A DNA stretch of 64,000 nucleotides from Immersiella caudata (taxonomy: Eukaryota; Ascomycota; Sordariomycetes; Sordariales; Lasiosphaeriaceae): contig JAULSU010000007.1 in assembly GCA_030512335.1 (NCBI GenBank), forward strand, positions 682,001 to 746,000. Reading direction: 5' to 3'. Every line of letters begins with the position of its first letter. The first letter of the stretch is position 1. The translations under genes were made by a program, and so were the position numbers. The notes beneath the pieces were generated by a model that saw only the letters and a list, made by a program, of their open reading frames with translations, did no database searches and was not told where the DNA came from. Positions 56,186 through 64,000 of this stretch are shown here, piece after piece.

Positions 56186-58446
56186 TCAGAAGAAGTTTGC
56201 CAGGTCAATATGCCCGTCGGACTCGAGCAACGGGAACAGATTCATCCCGCCCAAAGCCTGATCAGCGCCGAGGTCGAGCGATGCGTCCATAATAGAGAAA
56301 TCTGGGGCTCCGGGAAAAGATTCAGTCAAACCAAGGAAGCTTGATTCAAAATCGAAGCTGAAGAGTGCTGGCTGGCTACTGGTGCGCACCGCCCGCGCTG
56401 GTTGCAGTTTCTCGTCAGACTTCGCCCCGGGGCCTGGGGCCGGAGATGACCCACCTGGGCTGTGAGAAGTGGCCGGATGGCCAAATGGAGAATCGGGGAG
56501 GTGCCGTGTCTGTGGAACCAAGCCAAAGAGCTGAGAAGAGCTTTCCGTCCGCCTCAATCTCTCCTGGATCTCTCTCTTCTCTAGATACCCGAGGGCGGTG
56601 GCGAGGAGGGATTTGGCAATGAGAGAGTACTGCTTTGCGTGCCCATCCGTCTTCCCGAAGTACTCGAGGGCTGAGATGGCGCCACGGCAGGATTTCTCAA
56701 TGATGCGCCCGAAGCCACCTAGAAGACCCAGGCCGAGAACGAGCGACGAGGCAAAGAGCCAAGACCTACGATAGGGTAAGATGGTGACCACAAGGGGTTG
56801 GCAGCGTCATGGCTGGGGAAGGGCTTACACGATCACTGGTGCTGGGCGTATCATCGAACCCCGCTCGATCAGAGCAAGAACCGGCTCCACCATCAGGATG
56901 GCGGCGTCAACGCAGGCATCGGCAAGCTTAGATTTGCCAGATATTGGCTCGCCAGGAATACCACCGGCGGGAGGAGAGGGTCGCTCCAGCAGCCTGCGAC
57001 GAAGCTCAACCATGAAGAATGGTCGCGATACCAGGATGACCGCGTAGTAGTATGATGATAGGATCTGACAAGCGCCGTTAGCCGTCCCAGGCAGACTATG
57101 CATCGTCTCCTCCTCCGTGGCAGCCTTCAGTCGGGGCAACCACCTAGTCGACCATTCTCGAAGCTCGCGAGAGATACCCTCGGTCAAGCGAGGGGAGATC
57201 TTACGGCGCGAATAGACCTCGAGGACGATGGCTTCTATGATCAAAAATATCTGAACGGATGCGTTGAGTACATCAAATATGTCCCGTCCATCGGTGTCAA
57301 CCTCACGATAGGCCTGCTCGCGTCAGCACGACGCATACAGGTGTGCGAGACGCCTTTACTCACCACGGTGCAATCTGTGTCAGATGTGGCTGGCGGACGT
57401 CCCATCGAGGTGCTGAGAAATAGGTCCACAACTCGGAGGCTCTTCCACAAGCGGTCCCTCTGGCGGTGGGCTTCCGGTCCGAACCGCGAGTTCACTGCAG
57501 TTCTGTGCAGGCCAATAGAATATGCTGCCCGGACCGCGATGCCAAAGAAGAGAAAGGCGCCGTTGATCTGCGAGGCGCTGAGCATGTAGAGAGTGCTGAG
57601 AACGAATGCCTGGATGCTCTCAACGCCCAGGTTGCCGCTGAGACTTGCGAAGGCAATGTCGCGGGCGTAGGTAAAATGCAGCTGAGTAGCATGCTCGTCG
57701 GAGCAGCCGATGGCGAGGACTAGATAGTTGACCGCTGAGGCGACATCCACACACGTGCCTGGCGACCGCGCCTGAGCTGCCCAGGCGGAAACGTCATGGC
57801 GCAGGCGGGCACCGTCAAACAGATCAATCACCCCGGCGGTCACCTCGAGGTAGGTGGTGACAGCCGCATCCACATCAGTATCGATCGGTGGGCGTGGAGC
57901 GGCGCCGTTGGACACGACCGAGGGCCAAGATGACGTATTTTCCAATGCGGAGTAGCCGCTGCTCTCGGGAGCAAAGGCGTGCGCATCAACCAGCGAGGTC
58001 ACCAGCCGGCGAACGGTCTGGAAGAAGGACAGCGGCGCGCAGTCGCCAATGAAGACGAGCTTGCCATGGGGATCGCAGAGCAGGCGAGCTTCTCGGGGCA
58101 CTTCGGTTTCCTCGTGCTCTTCGGCTACGGACACGGGCCGGGCTGAGTCGTTTTGCGATTGGCAGCTCGCGTCGTGCGGCGCTTCCGGGGCAATCCTGGC
58201 TTGCGAGGGGACGGGTGTTTGGCCTCCGGCGGACCGAGTCGGGGCCGGAGAATGCTGAGCCTCCTCGGTGTCGACTGGCCTTTTGCGGCGCTGTTGCGCG
58301 GTGTAGTGGCAGTCCTCTGGCAGTTGGCGTCTGGCGCAGTAGCTACAGGGGATCGTCCCGCTGCACTTGATCTTGCGCTGTTTGCACACATCGCACGCAT
58401 TCGCAACGCGTTGTCGAAGCCGCCGCGCTGCTCTGGAATCTTGCAT
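56186..58446 (-). CDS. Zn2Cys6 transcription factor with Fungal_trans domain
   Basis: Exons 58446..57364, 57313..56829 and 56765..56186 give 715 aa. The binuclear cluster is Cys18, 21, 28, 34, 37 and 46 (C-x2-C-x6-C-x5-C-x2-C-x8-C) inside RRLRQRVANACDVCKQRKIK. A Pro/Ser linker precedes a Fungal_trans domain (~190-520): YLVLAIGCSDEHATQLHFTY, FLSTSMGRPPATSDTD and AYREVDTDGRDIFDVLNAS. The C-terminal ~120 residues, acidic and hydrophobic (LESDGHIDLANFF), could be an activation region. The ATG at 58446 is the first on this frame; the frame runs further up only to a TTG. The first intron is just 50 nt but has a CTGAC branch site. Targets are unknown. Confidence 0.88.
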
Positions 58447-58919
58447 TCTCAGGGCACTGGGAACGTCCGGCGGGCATTGGGGGTAGATAGAGGGTAACCA
58501 GAACAACGCAATGGCAATGTTTGACCAAGAAGTGCGCCTTCTGTAGGCAGGTATTCCGTCAGGGATGGGGGACGCTAAACTAGCGGTCGGGAAAAAAGCG
58601 GAAAGCAGCGGCTGGAAGTGGTCATCGCTGCAGAAGTGGGGGATGACAAGCTCACCCGTTGCATTGTTCGATGCGGCTCGAAAACGGGTACTGTACCAAT
58701 ATGTAGAGTTAAAACTTTGGCTCGTAACGCTACATAGATGCCAACATGTTATGTCGACAAGCGGTTTCGGTGCATATCCGCAAATTCCCTGCGCACCATC
58801 CTGCGCAATGATTCGACCCTGCGTTGCGCCTCAGTTCCGATGTCATCCATCGTGAACCTGGCCAGCAGACAACTCAACCAATTCCATCACAAACAATCGC
58901 CGAATCAAGTGCTGATATC
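58447..58919. promoter_or_regulatory. Upstream region of the Zn2Cys6 gene
   Basis: This 473-bp interval should hold the regulator's promoter and the 3' flank of the neighbouring gene to its right. I see no distinct element in it. Confidence 0.5.
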
Positions 58920-59951
58920 TCAAATATAGGTTTTCACCAAATCTTCAGCGTACTTGACCAACAACTTGCCCAGTTCCATCACCTCTGCAACCGTTTCCGC
59001 CTCATTCATCTTGCAGGTCCAATCGCTCAGCAAATGCTCCATTGTGCCTCGCTGCTTCATATGCTTGGCGTCAGACTTTGTGGCACGAGGGGTGGCCGCA
59101 CGAGACTGGGAGGATTTTATACGCGGTGTAGGCGTGGCTCCGGGTTCTTGCTTTAGCTCTTCGCCTTTCATGAAATATTCCATGTCTGCAGCTGTAGATT
59201 GTTTCAGGCACGACGCGCTCAGGCCGTTGATGTCGTGGGAAACCTTCTTCAAGACACCAAACATGATATCATGACGAATGGCTGCTCTGGCTGCATCAAC
59301 CTCGCGGTGCCGCTCGAGAGCAGAGATGCGATGCTGAGTGGCTTTAACCTCTCCCGCGATGATGTCGAAACTAGCCTGGTTTGCCTTCTGGAGTACCATG
59401 ATCTTCTCGAGGATCTCTCGGTTTATAACGCCGGACATCTCGCCGGTCCCGATGTTGGTGTTGTTGGCTTTGTCCTTGTTCGGGAAAAAGTTGACCATGC
59501 CTTCGTCATCAGAAACCTCCGGGGTAGAAATTGGTCCTCTCTCACTGGAGAAGTTGAGCGGTATGGGGGAACTCCTGAATTCGCGGAGGCGAGCGCGGAG
59601 GCGGTCTGTCTCAGAATCCTCAGAACTCGAGTCAGAGTCAGTAGCTCGGTTCTCAGAACTTGAATCTGAATCAACCGTTCGGTCCGCTGATTCCTCTTTG
59701 GCTTCGATGTTGAAAAGTCGTGCACTTTTGATAGGAGGAAGTTCATCTGCGGTATCTGACTGCTTGTCTCTCTTTCTCTTTGCGGGACGAGACACATCTT
59801 TGGTAGCTTTCTTGCCGAGCTGCTTGCTGGGCGAAGAAATGCCATTTGAGCGCCGACCGGCTTTGCTGCCCTGCGCTACCGGGAGTCCCGGAGAAGACTT
59901 GGCCTTCTCAGTCTTGCGCTTGGAGCGCGACGCCCTCCGAGAACGGCCCAT
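58920..59951 (-). CDS. Unrecognised basic, acidic-repeat and coiled-coil protein
   Basis: The single coding exon gives 343 aa. I do not recognise a family. Residues 1-60 are very Lys/Arg/Ser-rich with likely nuclear-localisation clusters (SRSKRKTEK, RPAKRKRDK). Residues ~90-115 contain two close copies of DSDSSSE, good casein-kinase-2 targets. A predicted helix or coiled coil follows at ~180-260 (MVLQKANQASFDIIAGEV, HRISALERHREVDAARAAI). The C-terminus is a second helical block (MNEAETVAEVMELGKLLVKY). The ATG at 59951 follows a clear 5' UTR intron (60076..60007), which supports transcription. A nuclear or chromatin role is inferred from composition only. Confidence 0.7.
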   Translation of the reverse strand: MGRSRRASRSKRKTEKAKSSPGLPVAQGSKAGRRSNGISSPSKQLGKKATKDVSRPAKRKRDKQSDTADELPPIKSARLFNIEAKEESADRTVDSDSSSENRATDSDSSSEDSETDRLRARLREFRSSPIPLNFSSERGPISTPEVSDDEGMVNFFPNKDKANNTNIGTGEMSGVINREILEKIMVLQKANQASFDIIAGEVKATQHRISALERHREVDAARAAIRHDIMFGVLKKVSHDINGLSASCLKQSTAADMEYFMKGEELKQEPGATPTPRIKSSQSRAATPRATKSDAKHMKQRGTMEHLLSDWTCKMNEAETVAEVMELGKLLVKYAEDLVKTYI

Positions 59952-62314
59952 TTTGAAAGTCGTCAGGTTGACGGAGGAAGACGCCTCAATTTTGGCAAAC
60001 TCCCTTCTGGGAAGTGTTAGGTGGATGTTGAAAGGAAACCAGCGGAGGGAAGAAGGAAGGTGTGCAGCAAACTTACAAACTCTAGATACCACAAGAGATA
60101 TCTTGTTTTCTTGTGAGTAGCGCGCGAGGGTGGAGAGGCGCGAAGAAATCGAAAGATTTGTCGTTAATTGCAAACAGCAGGCATTCGTTGTCAACCCAGC
60201 GAGCCGCCGTTGGAGATTGCGAAGTCGGGGAGATTTCAGGATGGCGAATCAGGAAAATAGTTGCTCGAGGAAGAAAAAAGGATTCAGATGGCCAGCTGAA
60301 AATGCCAGCTAGGGACGGTGCCTACGACTAGGAAACGGGGTAGAAAATCTGTGACTCGGGAATCTCGTCTCCCAAAGAACCTGAGCCGGTCGTGGTAGGT
60401 AAGCACCTCGGTATTGTCAATAACGGGATCTGGTAAATCCCTGTAGAAAAACAAAACACAAAAGGTTGCCGTAGGCTCAGGTCAAAGAAGAATTCAGGAA
60501 CGGAATTCACAGATGGCCAACCCAAGCTGGAGGTACAGAGTCTCCTGAGAGAAGTATAATCCAAGAGGAATGAAATAATTAATCTGGTTCTTCAAATGAG
60601 TCCTTCGCATCATGTTCGGCTTTTGTTAGACGATTTCAAACCAAAAATTGCCCACCATCTCGAGTAGATATGAAATAGTCTCTGCCACTGTGAGCACCAC
60701 TTTCCAGTATAGGTACCAGGTCAGATCTTGCAAGGAGAAACTCATGGCCTACTACGCTCACTTGGACACTGTCCCGACCACGGTTGTTGAATCTGTAGTT
60801 GAACCCCGGGGACCCGCCGTGTTAAATTTCCTGCCTATTCAATCAACACATATCTTATCTGATGTGTCTGTTATTTCAGTAGGACCCTGAGTCCATAATT
60901 CACACATAGCCTTGGGCTCAACGAACCTGAGGACGGTCTTGTTCCCGGCTCTTGTGGCACACTCCAGTCATCTCTAGGCAGCTGTATTGTGCTGCGCGAC
61001 CTTCCGCTCAAAGGATAAGATAAAGCCGGTGGCTAACTGCGTTTTCTAGATTGTCGTTGGACACGCATTTCAAAAGGCGCAGCCAGGGCGGGGGCTGGCG
61101 CAACAACCTCAAAGGTACCCACCGATGGAGAGTGAACTGGATGAGATTGGCCGCTGGGCCTGGCTCTGCATTTCGGCAGGTGTATATACTGTTGCGGTTC
61201 TCAGCATCCAGTGTGAAGTAGCGCTGAAGCGGTTCAACTGATGCCTAGTAATAGATCTGATGCGGTCGCAACAACGTAATTTGGAGGCATTGAATGTTGT
61301 AGGAATATGCAGAGGGTTTTGAGGGGGTCACTGAACACCCTAACCCTCATAATCACTCATCATGCCTTACGACCTCTCTCGTCGTGTCCACCACAAACCG
61401 TATGGATCTTCTCCTACCTGTGATGTAAGCCTGCTATAAACCTGCTTCTTACCAGACAGCATATTTTTTCAAGAGAAGCGTGCCATTTCGTATTCATCCC
61501 AAGTTCCAACGTTTGGTCTTTCTAGGCATGGTGCCTCTGGACATGGGTCGTGGATCGTTCCTTGGTTCCCCACAGTGGCGCACAAGCCCCCCAGCCTTGG
61601 CTCTCGGCCCGTAATGGGACTGGGTCCAGTGGTGAGGTGAGGTACAATCCTACGTGCTGCCATCCGTCGACAATTGCGCCAGAAGGCAGCACAAGTCTTC
61701 CCAGGAACTCGCAAAGCTATGCCCGTGCTGCTTTCCCAGTTGGCTGTTGCTTCTCTCCATTAAGACTTGGCCAGGTTGACGAACGTGCTCTCCAAGTCGG
61801 TAGGTATTTCGTCCTCTGATTTTAGGCGCCCCTCACATGGCAGCGACCCCCTGCCCTTGCTCCTGCCCTGCCTACGCTGCATGTAAAACTCAATGCACAC
61901 TTCGATGAAGGATGTGACAGCGCTTTGGGGCAAACATGGGACAGTTGAAGGAGACGTCTCGGCCGCTACCTGAGGTTGCATTCGAGGGCGGTACACTGCC
62001 ACGGAGCAATACGAGGAGTGAGGTCAGCTCGTATGGCGAATGAGAGCGTGTCAGATTTCTGGCCTGAAGAGGGAGGGCTGATGACGGCCCCGCCAGTGCC
62101 CAGTAACGCCGCGGAATGAGGAGCCAAATCCCCGAGTTCTGACAGCCCAACCGCCCGCTTTGGGAAGCGAGTGTGACAGGCTTCCGAGCGCCCGTTTTCT
62201 TGGCCTGCACCTCTCCCTGGCTGCGTGTCCCCGCGTTTTACGAAGACTCCCGCTTCTCCCTTCTTGTCCTGCCGTCGCAACGACGAACCTTCATCATCGG
62301 CCAATGTCACTACT
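59952..62314. promoter_or_regulatory. 2.4-kb divergent interval, basic/coiled-coil gene / GH76
   Basis: Apart from the 5' UTR intron at its left edge, I see no gene. The central part (about 60400-61500) looks more A/T-rich than the rest of the window and has few open frames. Frames near 62000 overlap the GH76 upstream region and show no domain. Confidence 0.5.
60007..60076 (-). other. Intron in the 5' UTR of the basic/coiled-coil gene
   Basis: A 70-nt segment on the minus strand begins GTAAGT and ends CACCTAACACTTCCCAG, with a CTAAC branch site close to the acceptor. It ends 55 nt before the ATG at 59951. In the upstream exon a 6-codon uORF (ATG CCT GCT GTT TGC AAT TAA) lies at about 60186-60166. 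Confidence 0.65.
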
Positions 62315-63851
62315 ATGGGCGGGCTGATGGCATTCGCAGCGACCGCGCTGCTGCTGCTTTTCGCCGCATGCGGCGTCAACACGCAGTCCACTCTCCAGGC
62401 CGACTTGAATTCTCCAAGTGCGTACCGAGCAGGAAGCGCTGTGTCGATTGCATCAGGCGACGAAGTACAAGCACAACTAACATCGCACGACAGGCTCGAT
62501 TAGATCCGCCGCCAAGACTGTCGCGCGTAGCCTCTTGAGCCATTACAATGGCGACGAGCCCGGACAGACGATCGGTATCCTCCCGGGACCCCCGCCAAAA
62601 GGCCCCTATTACTGGTGGCAGGCCGGCGCCATGTTCGGCACTCTCATCGACTACTGGTTCTACACCGGCGACGACGAGTACAACGGCATCACGACGCAGG
62701 CCATGATATTCCAAGCGGAACCGCCCCTGAATAGTTACATGCCCGCCAACTGGACCGCATCCCTCGGCAACGATGATCAAGGCTTCTGGGGCATGGCAGC
62801 AATGCTTGCCGCTGAAACCAATTTTCCCAATCCGCCACAGGACCAGCCGCAGTGGCTAGCGCTCGCGCAGGCCGTTTTCAACACCCAAGCCGCACGCTGG
62901 GAGACGGCGGATTGCAACGGCGGCTTACGCTGGCAGATTCCCCCCTCCAATGGCGGATACAACTACAAGAACACGATCGCGAATAGCGTCTACCTCAACC
63001 TCGCAGCTCGTCTGGCGCGCTACACAGAAAACTCAACGTACTCTGACTGGGCTGAGAGGGCTTGGGATTGGATGGTGGGTGTGGGATATATTGACGCCGA
63101 GTACAATGTTTTCGACGGTGGTCATGTCGAAGCAAACTGCACCGACCTCAACCGAGTTCAGTTCTCGGCGAACGCAGCCATGTTGATCCATGGCTCCGCC
63201 ATCATGTATAATATTGTAAGCCAAATACCCTATTTCCTTTTGCGGAGTTTAGATGCTGACCTCTCGTCACAGACCAACTCTGAGAAGTGGCGCGGTCGAG
63301 TCGCCGGCCTTATCTCCAAGACAGTCGAGCACTTCTTCCCCGACGGAATCATGGTCGAGCGTGCATGCGAGCTTGAGGACAAGGTGCAATGCAACGTTGA
63401 CCAGCACTCCTTTAAAGGATATATGCATCGCGCGCTTGCGACGGCGGCAATTGTGGCCCCCTTTACGCGACAAGGTGTCATGACTGTGCTGAGGTCGTCG
63501 ACTGCGGGCTGTGTGAAGAGCTGTCTCTCGGACGGGACGTGCGGCTTCCGCTGGGACACAGGGTCGTACGACGGCGATGTTGCGAATGGGCCGGCTGGCC
63601 AGGAGATGAGCGCCCTCGCTGCGCTAACGACGCTTCTGATCGAGCAGAAGAACCAGGGGCCCTTCACCAACAAAACGGGTGGTACGAGTGTGGGTGACCC
63701 TAACGCTGGCTCGAATCCGTTTGTCCTCAAGCCACTACCGCCAGTCACACCAGGATGGAGGGGTGGCGCGGGCATCTTGACAGCGGTGGTGCTGGCGTCC
63801 ATGGTTGGCGGTCTGGTTTGGATCAGCGGGCCTTGGGGTGAAAACATTTGA
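62315..63851 (+). CDS. GPI-type GH76 enzyme, Dcw1/Dfg5 family
   Basis: Exons 62315..62417, 62494..63215 and 63273..63851 give 467 aa. The signal peptide covers residues 1-23 (AFAATALLLLFAACG). The GH76 fold shows SHYNGDEPG, YYWWQAGAMFGTLIDYW, and the catalytic Asp pair 128-129 in LGNDDQGFWGMAA, with NGGLRWQIPPSNGGYNYKN after it. The last ~25 residues are hydrophobic (ILTAVVLASMVGGLVWISG) after a Ser/Asn/Gly-rich stretch, as for GPI attachment. Dcw1/Dfg5 proteins act at the plasma membrane and wall, probably transferring GPI mannoproteins onto glucan. The 57-nt second intron (63216..63272) is in frame and stop-free; GTAAGC, CTGAC and CACAG borders, and a smoother family match, argue for its removal. 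Confidence 0.9.
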
Positions 63852-64000
63852 GTAATGACTTTGCTTTGGGAGTTTGCGATGCTTTTTTTTTTTTTTTTTG
63901 GGTGGTGGAATATGGTTGGTCTAGGTATTGTTTTGCATCTGGTGCGGTCGCATTTCAGGGAGGGTAAATGGTCTACTCAATCAAAACACGATGACTTATG
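63852..64000. other. 3' flank of the GH76 gene
   Basis: This 149-bp stretch at the window edge holds a T17 run at 63883-63899, some 30 bp beyond the stop codon. Nothing else is visible. Confidence 0.7.

Noticed and set aside
61330..61360. Telomere-like CCCTAACCCT string
   Set aside because: There is only about one and a half units, with no array; chance.

Overview
The window is nuclear DNA from a filamentous ascomycete (Pezizomycotina; Sordariomycetes is my best guess from protein sequence, not proven). The evidence is dense genes on both strands, many short GT-AG introns (mostly 50-90 nt) with CTRAY-like branch sites, and fungal-only families: Zn2Cys6 regulators, ILM1, a PHO80-type cyclin, GH76/DCW1 and COX23. 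I built 25 protein-gene models. They contain 50 coding introns, 49 GT-AG and one GC-AG, and every spliced frame closes exactly. I saw no tRNA, 5S rRNA, CRISPR array or transposon, but I could not run a search for them.

Layout. 1-6 kb: the 3' part of pyruvate decarboxylase, then a Zn2Cys6 regulator on the opposite strand. 6-14 kb: TRS130 (TRAPPII) diverges from MRI1 (methionine salvage), followed by a secreted M20 peptidase. 14-22.5 kb: CDC43 (geranylgeranyltransferase I beta), ILM1, MDM20/NAA25 (NatB auxiliary subunit) and COX23. 23-32 kb: a SET protein, a PHO80-like cyclin, PRE3 (proteasome beta1) and ERV2. 32-41.5 kb: a small conserved hypothetical, an SDR, an FMN reductase, and the divergent pair CCT2/PRT1 (eIF3b). 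43-52 kb: a delta-12 desaturase, a secreted CVNH protein and a TBC protein. 52-64 kb: a GT31-like glycosyltransferase, a second Zn2Cys6 regulator, an unrecognised basic/coiled-coil protein and a GPI-type GH76 enzyme.

Most genes are housekeeping (translation, folding, proteolysis, prenylation, trafficking, redox folding, lipid desaturation). They are neighbours rather than a pathway cluster, and I see no biosynthetic or defence island. I did not find a convincing new multi-gene system. The most unusual single observations are a TBC domain lacking both catalytic fingers, a 15-nt micro-exon carrying the catalytic threonine of proteasome beta1, a CCT2 first coding exon that is only the ATG, a GC-AG intron in ERV2, two stop-free 3n introns, and a perfect 20-bp palindrome in the COX23/SET interval.

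All gene models come from reading the sequence alone. Splice sites were chosen by frame closure, consensus and family continuity, without transcript data.
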